From assembly GCF_000520955.1 (NCBI RefSeq), contig NZ_JACC01000006.1:124001-188000 (forward strand): a stretch of DNA of 64,000 nt, written 5' to 3'. A model generated the notes under the pieces. It was not told the origin of the DNA. It was given only the letters and a program-made list of their open reading frames with translations, and searched no databases. A program made the position numbers and the translations under genes. Positions 1 to 8,735 of the stretch are shown one piece after another. Source of the stretch: Aquimarina pacifica (GTDB lineage: Bacteria > Bacteroidota > Bacteroidia > Flavobacteriales > Flavobacteriaceae). The number at the start of each line of letters is the position of its first letter. Within the stretch, counting starts at the first letter, position 1.

Positions 1-745
1 CTTTATACAATGCTTTACGTTGCATAACATCCAACAACGCTGTTTTGTAGTTTTTAACTTGTTCTTTATTTAATTTTGAACCTTTGTATTCAGTTGGTTT
101 GGATATTGGTAATAATTCTTTAGGCCAAATAATTAAATAATAGGTCATACTATAAAAAAGAAAAGCATATACGAGGAGAAGATAACTTTGGTATTGCACA
201 CTTTCTGATACGGCTATTGGTTTAAATTCAGCCAACTCGGCCACTTCATTAAAGTAATTAAATCCCATTAGCAGCACTATTGGTATTGTGAGGTATAAAA
301 TCCAATACTTTGATTTATTCTTAAACAAATCAAAAATGATGTAGACTAAATAACCCAAAAATGCAAAATCTATTAATTCTTCAGCAACTTCAACAAACAT
401 GGTTTCTTCACCCTCATTTAGTTCTATAGATTCCATAATAAAGTAAAGAATATTTGGTAAAAAAAACCATAAATCTTTTTTGTTGAAATGTGTTTTTTCC
501 GTTTTGTAATACTTAAAGAATAGAAATAAAAAAGTAATGAACAAAGTACTATCAGAAAGAAGCCAGTCTGCTCCTTCTTGAAAAAGATTATTGCTGTCAT
601 CACCAATTATGAATAAAAGAATAGAAATAATACTTCCAACAAATAACCAGAATGTTGGTGTCTTATATTTACTACGTTTATGAAATAAAACAAGCAGTAT
701 AAAGACCCCTTGTATAACAGCTATTATTTGTACAGTTTTTAACAT
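1..745 (-). CDS. Membrane-anchored AraC-type regulator, C-terminus cut by window edge
   Basis: Reading the minus strand from the ATG at 743-745 gives 248 uninterrupted codons to the window edge, so the gene is partial. The protein starts MLKTVQIIAVIQGVFILLVL and shows about six or seven hydrophobic segments over its first 200 residues. A cytoplasmic stretch follows (KGSKLNKEQVKNYKTALLDV near residue 220) that matches the linker just ahead of the AraC helix-turn-helix in flavobacterial 7TM-AraC regulators. The DNA-binding domain itself would lie outside the window, so its identity is inferred from this linker and the membrane topology. It is the first gene left of the copper island and is separated from it by a terminator-like hairpin, so it may be unrelated to it. 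Confidence 0.7.
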   Translation of the reverse strand, partial: MLKTVQIIAVIQGVFILLVLFHKRSKYKTPTFWLFVGSIISILLFIIGDDSNNLFQEGADWLLSDSTLFITFLFLFFKYYKTEKTHFNKKDLWFFLPNILYFIMESIELNEGEETMFVEVAEELIDFAFLGYLVYIIFDLFKNKSKYWILYLTIPIVLLMGFNYFNEVAELAEFKPIAVSESVQYQSYLLLVYAFLFYSMTYYLIIWPKELLPISKPTEYKGSKLNKEQVKNYKTALLDVMQRKALYK

Positions 746-804
746 CTTTAAATAAATATAAAATAATTTAGTTTTGGTTTTTCAAAAAAGTCTAATTTAA
801 AATG

Positions 805-829
805 CCCTCTATGGCAAAACCACAGAGGG
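805..829 (-). terminator. Hairpin downstream of the lipoprotein gene
   Basis: A 10-bp stem with one A-C mismatch (CCCTCTATGG / CCACAGAGGG) has a 5-nt loop. On the minus strand it is followed by a T-rich stretch. It lies just past the stop of the minus-strand lipoprotein gene and upstream of the 7TM-AraC start. The best reading is an intrinsic terminator ending the TonB/lipoprotein transcript. Confidence 0.6.
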
Positions 830-870
830 AATTCATTTTGTGGTAAGGAAAAGTGCGACTTAATTCAGAT

Positions 871-1425
871 TTACTCGATTGTTACATTAAAGGGTGCTGC
901 AATGTCTGTATTGCCACCTGCATCATCAAGCCCCGTATTTGGTTTAGTAGGCAGATGTCGCAATGTAAAGGTCAATACCCCTGAACTTGCTGCCCCAGCC
1001 GTAAGCGTGAATTCTGTACCTAACGGATTACCGTTGACGTCAAAATTGCCATACTCCGTTGTCACTTCGAGACCGCCAGCAGAAGTATAGAAAAACTGAT
1101 GGTCTACGTCTTCTAGTTCTATTTCATCAGTAATGTTTTCAGGAGGACTCACAGTTTCGTTAAGAATTACAATAGAACCATTGTAGGTAACTCCAGCACT
1201 TAGGTTGCCCGAAACGGTAACGACTGGTGGCTCTGGGCCATCGTCATCCAAATCGCGAGTCTGTAAAGTAATGGGTGTACCACCTCCATCCGGTTCAAGT
1301 GTTACCGTGAAAGTGGTTAGTGGTTCTTCTTCATTTACTGGTTTTGGCGCATCATCGTCATTTGAACACGATACGAACAAAACGGTTGCAAAAATTGCAG
1401 TGGCTAAAAATTTTACGTTTTTCAT
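871..1425 (-). CDS. Small lipoprotein paired with TonB receptor
   Basis: A 184-residue protein with a lipoprotein signal peptide (LFVSC, lipobox Cys near residue 20) followed by an acidic Asp/Glu-rich linker (NDDDAPK). This suggests a surface or periplasmic lipoprotein. The body is rich in Thr, Gly and Val with beta-strand character and no catalytic motif I recognise. It sits 19 bp downstream of the TonB receptor on the same strand and is probably co-transcribed. Similar lipoproteins beside TonB receptors in Flavobacteria are often annotated as 'type 1 periplasmic binding fold superfamily', but the fold is not visible here. A role as a substrate-binding partner of the receptor is inferred from the neighbourhood. 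Confidence 0.75.
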   Translation of the reverse strand: MKNVKFLATAIFATVLFVSCSNDDDAPKPVNEEEPLTTFTVTLEPDGGGTPITLQTRDLDDDGPEPPVVTVSGNLSAGVTYNGSIVILNETVSPPENITDEIELEDVDHQFFYTSAGGLEVTTEYGNFDVNGNPLGTEFTLTAGAASSGVLTFTLRHLPTKPNTGLDDAGGNTDIAAPFNVTIE

Positions 1426-1444
1426 ATGTTTTTGATTTAAAAAA

Positions 1445-3844
1445 TTAATAATTGAGTTTGAGATTTAATAAAAAGTTCCTGCCCAAATCGTCTGCGTAAA
1501 AGCGCAGGCGGTTCAGGTAATTTCTATAAGGCGTATTAAATAGGTTTGTAATGCCAAAGCCTATCGTGAGTGTTGATTTTTCCGTAACCTTAAAATCAAT
1601 ACTGGAATTAAAATTGATTAAATGAAATGCATCAGGTGGCGTGCTCACGTCTACAACTTCCATCGTTTGGGTGACTGGTAGGAACACTTCAAAATTGTTA
1701 TCTGGAAATTCGTTTTGACGAAATACATACTCGCTTTGTAGTGCCAGCCTTATATTCTTAGAGTTTGGGTTTTGATATACAATTTCGTTCTTTGTGTTTA
1801 TAGGCGGCATGTTTATCAAGGGCTCATCCCTTTTACTGTCGTATCCCTTTACGAGAGAAAATTGGTGGTTTAACCGAAGGTTTTGGGCAAAGGCGTATGA
1901 GGCATCAAAATCTACTCCCAAAAGTTGGGCATCTGTCTGTCTGTATTCCCAAACTTGAAAGCTACCTCGTATGGTTTGTTGGATTTCTACAGGTTCTATA
2001 ATGATAAAGTCTTTGATGATATTTATAAAAGGACTTATTGAAAAACTGAACTTTTCATTTTCACGCTGAAAGGTCAATGCGATTTTATTTCCGATTTCTG
2101 AATTGAAACTTAAATCGCCCAACTCAATACGAGAGGCAGATTGATGTAAGCCCTCACTAAAAAGTTCAGAAGGGTTTGGTGGACGAGATGCCAGTGAATA
2201 GTTAAAAAATAGCTTATATTCATCGCTAAAAGAGTACGTGGCACCCAGCGTTGCCGAAGCGTTGTAAAAATTAAGTTGTGGATTGGTCAAAATCTGATTT
2301 TCCAATTCTTCGACAACAATTTCAGGGAAGAGTTCTCCGTAATTACGGGATTCCCAAAAGGATGTTCGGTAAAATTTGAAAACGTCCATATATGTGAAAT
2401 CAAAACGTCCACCTGCTTCTAAAAGAAACTTGTCGTTTAAGTTATAATCCGCTATGGCATATATCCCAAAATCATATTTGTCATAATCGGGTATCAACCT
2501 GCGCACTCCCGTATTGGGGTCAGCAAAGTTGTTTTGATATCTTACCATTAAACCGGTTTTTAGGTCTACTGCATCGGTTAAGCGTGAATCTAAATCGAGC
2601 ATCAATGTGTGTGTATCCAATTGTAAATCCAATGAAGCCTTGTCCTTATCTGCACCACGCCTGATATCAAATTCCAAACGGTTATTACGCTGAAAATCAT
2701 ATTGTAGGCTCACTTTTCCGAAACCGTCGAACCTCTTAAAACCTTTTATTCGTACTAAATGGTGTGTGACATCTTGTTTTGGTGCAGCGATATCGTAGGT
2801 AAAGTCATTTATTATTAAAGGTCTGTCACTATTTAATGCCATAACTAAGTCTTGAATACCACCCAAATGAGATGCCCTTAAAATGCCAATTTCATTTTTA
2901 AAAAGTGAATAATACGCCTCGACGCCATAATCAAATTGATTTAAACCTACCTTCAAAGACAGGTTGCGCTCAAAAGTTCCCGTGTTACTCAGCGCATAGT
3001 CAGGTGCCTCAAAATCACCAAAGCGTTTTAATGTTCCCTGCAACGTTGCGTGCCATCCGTTTTGATAGCTTTTGGTCAATTGAGAAGTCAGGGAAGCACC
3101 ACGACCGTTGCTTGCTCCCGTTAGGAAAGTCTTACCGTAAATACTATCTTTAACGGGAACTTTTGAAGCTTCGACAACTATTACACCTCCCACAGCGTCT
3201 CCACTATATTGTAATGCTCCTGCTCCTTTAATCAACGTTAGGTTTCCTACGGAATTGATATCTACATTTGGGGCGTGCTCTGCTCCCCATTCTTGATCTT
3301 CCATCCTAACGCCGTTGTTGATGATGACAACACGACTACTGTGAAGTCCATTAATCAAAGGTTTTACAACTGTATTTCCTGTGTTGAGGGAAGATACACC
3401 GCTCAAGCTATTTAACGCGTCACCGAGTGTGCCACTGCTATAACGTTCCAATTCATCTTTTGAGATTGTGTTTTCCTGTATTGTTTTCGTCTTATTACCG
3501 TAAGCTTTTCCCTCCACGGTAACTTGGTTCAATTCTTCCAAATGATGCTCCAGTTTAAAGTTTTTGACCATGTTGCCAGATACCTTAACGGTAAACACTT
3601 TTGTTAGGCAGTAGGGATGTGAAACCTGTATATTATAAGTATCATTGCAGAGATTTCGAATTATAAATTTTCCATCGAGGCTTGTAACCACAGCTTGTTC
3701 AGAACCTGCAACAATAAGTGTTGCGCCTACAAGGATAGACCCATCATGAAGGTCTGTTACTGTACCGGAAAGGGTGTTATCACAATTTTGTGAAAAAGAT
3801 GTAATACTGCTCAATAGCAGTATCAATAATGCAGACTTGCGCAT
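1445..3844 (-). CDS. TonB-dependent outer-membrane receptor with CarboxypepD-like N-terminus
   Basis: A 799-residue outer-membrane receptor. A signal peptide (1-19, ending SFSQ) is followed by a carboxypeptidase-regulatory-like domain (about 25-100, LSGTVTDLHDGSILVGATL). The plug lies at about 110-225 (LGDALNSLSGVSSL, IKGAGALQYSGDAVGGVIVV), then a beta-barrel ending in an aromatic residue (NLKLNY). Such receptors import chelated metals or other ligands using TonB energy. Its substrate cannot be read from sequence; its place among copper genes and next to a Cys/His-rich peptide suggests a metal. It is preceded by the 109-residue peptide gene (43 bp gap) and followed by the lipoprotein, forming one minus-strand unit. 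Confidence 0.92.
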   Translation of the reverse strand: MRKSALLILLLSSITSFSQNCDNTLSGTVTDLHDGSILVGATLIVAGSEQAVVTSLDGKFIIRNLCNDTYNIQVSHPYCLTKVFTVKVSGNMVKNFKLEHHLEELNQVTVEGKAYGNKTKTIQENTISKDELERYSSGTLGDALNSLSGVSSLNTGNTVVKPLINGLHSSRVVIINNGVRMEDQEWGAEHAPNVDINSVGNLTLIKGAGALQYSGDAVGGVIVVEASKVPVKDSIYGKTFLTGASNGRGASLTSQLTKSYQNGWHATLQGTLKRFGDFEAPDYALSNTGTFERNLSLKVGLNQFDYGVEAYYSLFKNEIGILRASHLGGIQDLVMALNSDRPLIINDFTYDIAAPKQDVTHHLVRIKGFKRFDGFGKVSLQYDFQRNNRLEFDIRRGADKDKASLDLQLDTHTLMLDLDSRLTDAVDLKTGLMVRYQNNFADPNTGVRRLIPDYDKYDFGIYAIADYNLNDKFLLEAGGRFDFTYMDVFKFYRTSFWESRNYGELFPEIVVEELENQILTNPQLNFYNASATLGATYSFSDEYKLFFNYSLASRPPNPSELFSEGLHQSASRIELGDLSFNSEIGNKIALTFQRENEKFSFSISPFINIIKDFIIIEPVEIQQTIRGSFQVWEYRQTDAQLLGVDFDASYAFAQNLRLNHQFSLVKGYDSKRDEPLINMPPINTKNEIVYQNPNSKNIRLALQSEYVFRQNEFPDNNFEVFLPVTQTMEVVDVSTPPDAFHLINFNSSIDFKVTEKSTLTIGFGITNLFNTPYRNYLNRLRFYADDLGRNFLLNLKLNY

Positions 3845-3887
3845 ATAAATTCTTAATTAAAATAAAACGTATCAGTTAATTTGTCTA

Positions 3888-4217
3888 TTAAGAAAAAAAT
3901 GGGGGTGCGCGCAGCTGCTTATTGGTTATTTGAAGGGAATGGAACTGTGATGTCGTGAAGGTTTCATTAACCTTTACAAAAATAATAGGCAATAATAAAT
4001 CAGGGTATTTGGCTATATCGTAGTTGAGGGATGTAAAAAGAAAACTACATATTTCACATTTTGAAATGGATTTATGAATATGCGTGACCTTTTTTGTACA
4101 GGTGATATTTTCGTGGCCTTCGAGTGTATGAAAAAACTGAATGGCAGAAGGTGTCATTAATGCTACAAAGAGCACTAATGCAACTATACTTTTACCAATC
4201 TGTTTTTTATAATTCAC
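3888..4217 (-). CDS. Small secreted Cys/His peptide, HYC_CC_PP-like in layout
   Basis: A 109-residue protein with an N-terminal signal or anchor segment (about 8-28). A Cys/His-rich stretch follows (HENITCTKKVTHIHK, then SKCEICSF with CxxC), and the C-terminus carries a Pro-Pro element (RAPPFFS). I do not recognise a named family. The order of features resembles the two HYC_CC_PP peptides elsewhere in this window: signal peptide, paired cysteines, Pro-Pro near the C-terminus. Like one of them it neighbours a TonB receptor and an AraC regulator with a metal-binding N-terminus. Metal binding in the periplasm is inferred, not shown. Confidence 0.6.
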   Translation of the reverse strand: MNYKKQIGKSIVALVLFVALMTPSAIQFFHTLEGHENITCTKKVTHIHKSISKCEICSFLFTSLNYDIAKYPDLLLPIIFVKVNETFTTSQFHSLQITNKQLRAPPFFS

Positions 4218-4301
4218 TGTTCTTTCTTTATGTTATAATGTACAAGTTGTAAATTGTCACGTAAGTTGACCATATATCTTATTCTTTCATAAAAGAATTT
4301 A

Positions 4302-4868
4302 TTAAACATCGTCCAAAGATTTTAGGTTTTTGTCCACAGACTTCTTAAACTGTGTAGGTGTCATTCCTGTAACTTTTTTAAACTGATTACTCAAATAGGC
4401 TACACTACTATAATGTAGTTGAAAAGCTATCTCACTCAAGGTCAATTCATCGTAAACAATAAGTTCTTTTACACGTTCAATTTTTTGATTGATAATGTAT
4501 TGCTCAAACGTGATGCTTTCTACTGACGAGAATAGGGAACTTAAATATTTATAATCTAAGTTGAGCTCACCACTTATAATATCTGCCCATTTTTCATTGG
4601 TTTCTTCATTGGAATGATGTACTTTTTCAACTACAAGATTCTTCATTTGCTCAATAAGCTGTGATTTACGGTCATTAATTATATTAAAACCAGAATCTTT
4701 AAGTTTCCTGGCTAACGCCTCTCTTTGCAATTCGTTAAGTTTTGAAATCAATTCTACTTCACCCAACTTAATAGCCTTGAAGTCCAGATTTAAATCTGAC
4801 AAAATTTGCGATACTGTCGATATGCATCTCGGACATACCATATTTTTTATGTGAATAATTGAACTCAT
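4302..4868 (-). CDS. AraC-type regulator with N-terminal metal-binding (HMA-like) domain
   Basis: A 188-residue protein from the ATG at 4866-4868. An upstream in-frame ATG would add 32 residues that overlap the neighbouring gene and do not resemble the paralogue. The first 75 residues resemble a heavy-metal-associated fold with a CxxC loop (HIKNMVCPRCISTV). Residues about 110-180 form an AraC helix-turn-helix (LSEIAFQLHYSSVAYLSNQF, KKVTGMTPTQFKK). It looks like a one-component metal sensor in which the metal loop and DNA-binding domain share one chain. A paralogue at 23196-23777 has the same layout (MVCSRC). Its genes face copper efflux and TonB functions, so copper-responsive control is likely. 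Confidence 0.8.
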   Translation of the reverse strand: MSSIIHIKNMVCPRCISTVSQILSDLNLDFKAIKLGEVELISKLNELQREALARKLKDSGFNIINDRKSQLIEQMKNLVVEKVHHSNEETNEKWADIISGELNLDYKYLSSLFSSVESITFEQYIINQKIERVKELIVYDELTLSEIAFQLHYSSVAYLSNQFKKVTGMTPTQFKKSVDKNLKSLDDV

Positions 4869-4873
4869 TTTTT

Positions 4874-5050
4874 TTAAAATAGATTTACTCCTGCTTTTGA
4901 AAGTGAATAATAATATGCGGCTACAGCAGCAATTATAAATATGGTAACTATAGCCAGTATGCAAATGATTTTATCTTTTTGAGAAATATCATTTTTAGAC
5001 TGTCGCTTGTTCTTTTTAGCTTTTCTTCTATTTCTTCTACTTTCACTCAT
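4874..5050 (-). CDS. Small basic single-pass membrane protein
   Basis: About 58 residues from the ATG at 5048-5050; other ATGs lie 6, 18 and 24 nt upstream, so the start is uncertain. A strongly basic head (SRRNRRKAKKNKRQSK) precedes one hydrophobic helix (about 28-48, IICILAIVTIFIIAAVAAYY). It sits 5 bp from the AraC regulator and 70 bp from the CusB-type adaptor on the same strand. No family is recognised. The arrangement suggests a small inner-membrane accessory peptide of the copper operon. Confidence 0.5.
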   Translation of the reverse strand: MSESRRNRRKAKKNKRQSKNDISQKDKIICILAIVTIFIIAAVAAYYYSLSKAGVNLF

Positions 5051-5120
5051 CGTCATTTCTCTTACCATTACCATTGCAAACTTTTCTTAATGTAGATATT
5101 TGATTTAGTTTATAACCTTA

Positions 5121-6923
5121 TTATTCTAAAGTCTCTTTTACTTCACCACAGGTTAACATTGCTTCTCCGTAATATGGGTTACGAATTTCTTTTTCTAAAC
5201 TCAACCAATAGGCTCCCTTATAATTATCTGCCATAGGGCAAAACTCACTATATACTGTTTGGTTAATCCCAAAAAGCCTTACGCTACTTATCATATGTGC
5301 AGAAAGATGTTTAAAATGTCCTCTTTGCGCCGCTATGTTCGAATTTTTCTCAATAGCACTGGCAGAGTTTTTTAATTCTTTTTGTATGGTCATCCAATGG
5401 TTATGTGCTTCGTTATCGGACAACAATTTCATATCTACTTTTGCTAAATTCTTTCCTATGTTTTTTGCAACTGTTTGTGCTTCTTCAGAGTTGTCATTAA
5501 CAAGAGCATCTTTCAATAGAATATAATCATCAAAAACTTCCTTTAATTGATTTTGAAATTTATTGGGAACTTCGATTCTTTTATTCATCTTTGAATGGTT
5601 AGTATTTTCCTTCGCGTCTCCTGAACTATTCTCTTGCATACCTAGGTGTCCTTCGTGCCCAGTTGTTGTTTTACCTCCTTCGGTGTTCATCATAGATTTT
5701 TTACCCTGTAATTGGGCCGCTGCATCTACTGTAAATGTTCCATTAGTCACCACTTCATCTCCATTTTCAAGACCTTCTAATATTGTATAATTAGTGCCAT
5801 TGGTATTACCTAAAAGAACTTCTCTCATTTCAAAAACAGACTCATTTGGCTTTGTTTTAATATAAACCACAGAGCGTTCACCTGTCCACATTACAGCAGT
5901 AGCAGGAACCGTAACCGTACTTTTAGAACTCGATTGAATCCCTTCAACTTTACCTTCAACAAACATTCCTGGTTTAAACTTATCTTTTTTATTGTTGAGC
6001 ACTGCTCTTACAACGATAGTTCTGGTTGTTGAATTCAGTAATGGGTCTATGAAAGAAATCTTTGCATCAAAAACCTCATTGCGGTATGCATTTGTAGTAA
6101 CCTTAATAGATTGACCTTCTTTTAGCAAAGCAATTTGATTTTCATAGGCATCAAATTCTGCCCAAACCGTATTGAAATTGGCTATTTTATAAAGAGGTTG
6201 TCCTTGTTTTACGTAGTCACCTTCTTCTACCATTTTATGAGTTACCGTGCCTGAAACTGTTGCAAATACGGGAAAGTACTCTTGTACTTTTCCAGCAGAT
6301 TCAATAGCGTTTATTTGCTTTTCTGAAAGTTTCCAAAGTTTAAGTTTGTTTCTAACAGCTTTATATAATTCTGGCTGCGATTCTTTTAGGGATGAAGCCG
6401 TAAGCAATTCTTGCTGTGCAGCAACTAATTCTGGTGAGTAAATAGTTGCTAGACGCTGTCCAGCACCTACACGTTCTCCCGTAGAATTAACGTATAGTTT
6501 TTCAATTCTTCCGCCAAAATAAGTGACTTGTACTGCATTAGACTCTTCATTGGCCTTTATTTTACCTGATAACTTTAAAGAGTTATCTTCCATTTCTCCT
6601 TGTCCTACCACGGATGTTTGAATGTTAGCCAATGCTGTCGCATTGTCTGTCATTTTAATCTCATTTGCACTAAGACCATCTGCACCAGTTTCAGCTGGAA
6701 TTAAATCCATTCCGCAAATGGGGCAATCTCCTGCTTCCGGTTGCATAATTTGCGGATGCATAGAGCAGGTCCACATTTGATTGGAAGCAATTTCTTCTGA
6801 ATGATTGTGGTTATCCATAACCTCATTTGTTGCACTATCGGCAGAATCTCCACCAAAAATTAGAAAGCCGCCCAACAGGCCAACAATCAACGCAACACCT
6901 ATATAAATGATGTTTTTATTCAT
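5121..6923 (-). CDS. cusB: CusB-type RND periplasmic adaptor with HMBD and DUF3347 domains
   Basis: A 600-residue membrane-fusion protein of a tripartite Cu/Ag efflux pump. An N-terminal anchor (about 5-24) is followed by a heavy-metal-binding domain (about 51-76, WTCSMHPQIMQ...CPICGMDLIP). The adaptor core follows (about 95-400, with barrel-sandwich and hairpin regions such as GQRLATIYSPELVAAQQELL). A His/Met-rich linker leads to a C-terminal DUF3347 domain (about 450-600, FCPMADNYKGAYWLS, NPYYGEAMLTCGEV). DUF3347 also occurs as two stand-alone proteins nearby. The adaptor is about 8 kb from the matching CusA and TolC genes, an unusual split for this pump, although all lie on one strand. Confidence 0.92.
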   Translation of the reverse strand: MNKNIIYIGVALIVGLLGGFLIFGGDSADSATNEVMDNHNHSEEIASNQMWTCSMHPQIMQPEAGDCPICGMDLIPAETGADGLSANEIKMTDNATALANIQTSVVGQGEMEDNSLKLSGKIKANEESNAVQVTYFGGRIEKLYVNSTGERVGAGQRLATIYSPELVAAQQELLTASSLKESQPELYKAVRNKLKLWKLSEKQINAIESAGKVQEYFPVFATVSGTVTHKMVEEGDYVKQGQPLYKIANFNTVWAEFDAYENQIALLKEGQSIKVTTNAYRNEVFDAKISFIDPLLNSTTRTIVVRAVLNNKKDKFKPGMFVEGKVEGIQSSSKSTVTVPATAVMWTGERSVVYIKTKPNESVFEMREVLLGNTNGTNYTILEGLENGDEVVTNGTFTVDAAAQLQGKKSMMNTEGGKTTTGHEGHLGMQENSSGDAKENTNHSKMNKRIEVPNKFQNQLKEVFDDYILLKDALVNDNSEEAQTVAKNIGKNLAKVDMKLLSDNEAHNHWMTIQKELKNSASAIEKNSNIAAQRGHFKHLSAHMISSVRLFGINQTVYSEFCPMADNYKGAYWLSLEKEIRNPYYGEAMLTCGEVKETLE

Positions 6924-6928
6924 AATAT

Positions 6929-7639
6929 TTATTTTTTATTTTTTTTATTAATTTTTCTAATCGTTGGTGATGACGTATACCAAAGCAAGAATCCACTTAA
7001 AACGGTTATCAAACCTAAAAGTGAAAATGCTCTTAAAACAATGGTGTTGAAATTATCTCGTCCCTCATAGTCCATAGTATGCGTCATCCAAAGAAAATCG
7101 AACCATCGCCAGCTGCGATGTCTTACGGTTTGAAATTTTCCATCTTTTACAGAAACATATGCCTTTAGAGCGTCATCTGTTTTATAAGATATAACATAAG
7201 CAGGCAACAGTTTTTCTCGATACTCGTGATGTTTTCCAGTTTCTGTAATTTCCTCAACAGATTCTACCACCAAGTCGCTTTTCATATAGTTTTTGGCAAT
7301 ATAAAGTGCTTCATCCTTTGTAATACTATTTTTTGGACTTCCATCGATAGCGTTATACAATAGTTTATTGTTTACCCAATAATATGGTGTATTGCCAATA
7401 TCTCTTAACTCAATAGTATTAACTCCTGCAGATGTTCCTAGTTTTGAAGGACTTATTAAATTATTAAACGTTTTGGGTTGATACTCCAAGTTTTTAAATT
7501 GGTCTCCATGTATTTCATCAATATCTGTCCAACTAAAATACAAGCCACTAATAGTCCAAAACAGGAATTGAATCCCTAAAAAGAGACCCAAATACCTGTG
7601 GGTTTTTCTAATTTTTAAAGCTGTATGCCTGTTTACCAT
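6929..7639 (-). CDS. PepSY-domain membrane protein
   Basis: A 236-residue protein with the PepSY-TM start motif (KIRKTHRYLGLFLGIQFLFW), one membrane helix near 17-35 and another near 205-225 (LLGLITVLSGFLLWY). A periplasmic PepSY-like region lies between them (KDEALYIAKNYM). PepSY-TM proteins are often linked to metal or redox functions in the inner membrane; the exact reaction here is unknown. It is 5 bp upstream of the CusB-type gene and 3 bp downstream of the DUF2911 gene, so it belongs to the same transcript. Confidence 0.8.
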   Translation of the reverse strand: MVNRHTALKIRKTHRYLGLFLGIQFLFWTISGLYFSWTDIDEIHGDQFKNLEYQPKTFNNLISPSKLGTSAGVNTIELRDIGNTPYYWVNNKLLYNAIDGSPKNSITKDEALYIAKNYMKSDLVVESVEEITETGKHHEYREKLLPAYVISYKTDDALKAYVSVKDGKFQTVRHRSWRWFDFLWMTHTMDYEGRDNFNTIVLRAFSLLGLITVLSGFLLWYTSSPTIRKINKKNKK

Positions 7640-7642
7640 TTT

Positions 7643-8236
7643 TTAATTTTTTACTACAAAAGGAAACTCGATTTTTACTTTTTCCCAAGCAAGAGATATA
7701 GTGCCTTCCGTTTCATTTTTCTTCGTTACCTCATACTTTAAATGTTCAGTGATTTCCTCTGAAATTGTAGGTGTTACTTTAAATCGAATAACATCATCTT
7801 TTTCGTCATATTCATCTTTACCGTGTTGCTCCCAGTTTTTATTAATCATCACTGTCCAGTCGCCTTTTGATGGAATTGTAAAAAAGCCATATTTCCCTTT
7901 AGGAATCGTTTCTCCATTTATGATTAAATCTTTATTGGTTTCTATCCAGGTAGCCATATGCGCGCCTGCCTGCCACACTTGGTCATACCCTACCAAACCA
8001 CCAAAGATGATTCTATCTCTTACTCCTGGTGATGAATAATCAATATGGATATGAGCATCGCCTATCATTGCCATTGTTGATGTATGTGGGCTTAAAGGTT
8101 TCTTTTTATTTGGTTGTGTAGAAGTTTCTGAAGCTTTTTCCTCAACAACTACCTCTTTGACATCTTTTGTTTCTTGTTTGCAAGAGACGATTAGAAAAAC
8201 GATTAGTAATACAGAAAGGTGGATATGTTTTTTCAT
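7643..8236 (-). CDS. DUF2911 lipoprotein
   Basis: A 197-residue lipoprotein (LIVSCKQE, lipobox Cys at about 19). After a Lys/Glu/Ser/Pro-rich linker comes a DUF2911 domain (about 55-195) with the family's typical segments DYSSPGVRDRIIFGGLVGYD, VWQAGAHMATWIETNKD and GKYGFFTIPSKGDWTVMINK. DUF2911 proteins are common periplasmic proteins of Bacteroidota with no assigned reaction. Tight spacing places it in the PepSY/CusB transcript. Confidence 0.82.
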   Translation of the reverse strand: MKKHIHLSVLLIVFLIVSCKQETKDVKEVVVEEKASETSTQPNKKKPLSPHTSTMAMIGDAHIHIDYSSPGVRDRIIFGGLVGYDQVWQAGAHMATWIETNKDLIINGETIPKGKYGFFTIPSKGDWTVMINKNWEQHGKDEYDEKDDVIRFKVTPTISEEITEHLKYEVTKKNETEGTISLAWEKVKIEFPFVVKN

Positions 8237-8242
8237 TAGATT

Positions 8243-8713
8243 TTACTTTATATTTCTTGATGAAGAATGTGTTTTAATAATTTTCCATTTACCATCTATC
8301 TTCTTTAAAATTGATGTTGCCACTCCTTTTTTCTTTATAGTTCTAGAATTGCCCTTATCATCAGGGTTTAGAACGATGGTATAGATGTAGGTTTCTGTTG
8401 TAAATGCATAAGGTGCATCTACTTGTACATCGATTTCATAATCTGAAAATGTAAAACTTTTAAAGTGCCCTAATTCTGGACCCAAATGATGCTCTATATA
8501 GTGACTGTAAGTTCCTTCTACACCCCCAGATTCAAACACTTTAGAGTCTTTTGTAAATAACTCGAATGTACCTTCTGTAGTAAGGTTTTGTAGTGCGTCT
8601 TTATAGGTTTTCATTACAGAGGCGACTGCTTCTGAATCTTTGTTTTGCGACTGAATACTTGTGATAATAAATAAGGTGCATACTATTGTTAATGTTGTTT
8701 TTAAGGATTTCAT
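8243..8713 (-). CDS. Secreted NTF2-like (SnoaL/DUF4440-type) protein
   Basis: A 156-residue protein with a signal peptide (about 1-23, ending SIQSQ) and one NTF2-like alpha+beta cone domain: an N-terminal helix (VASVMKTYKDALQNLT), a Phe-rich stretch, and the C-terminal strand motif GKWKIIKTHSSSRN. Family members bind small ligands or act as enzymes, and no catalytic set is evident here. It lies 6 bp upstream of the DUF2911 gene in the same minus-strand cluster. Confidence 0.75.
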   Translation of the reverse strand: MKSLKTTLTIVCTLFIITSIQSQNKDSEAVASVMKTYKDALQNLTTEGTFELFTKDSKVFESGGVEGTYSHYIEHHLGPELGHFKSFTFSDYEIDVQVDAPYAFTTETYIYTIVLNPDDKGNSRTIKKKGVATSILKKIDGKWKIIKTHSSSRNIK

Positions 8714-8735
8714 CTTTTTTAATTTTTTTAGTTAT

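Noticed and set aside
902-1435. Plus-strand frames opposite the lipoprotein gene
   Set aside because: They mirror the minus-strand coding sequence, lack a start context or recognisable domain, and the minus-strand lipoprotein has a clear lipobox.
4869-4964. Longer N-terminus for the HMA-AraC regulator
   Set aside because: The extra 32 residues overlap the neighbouring small membrane gene and do not match the paralogue, whose protein begins at the same MSS element.
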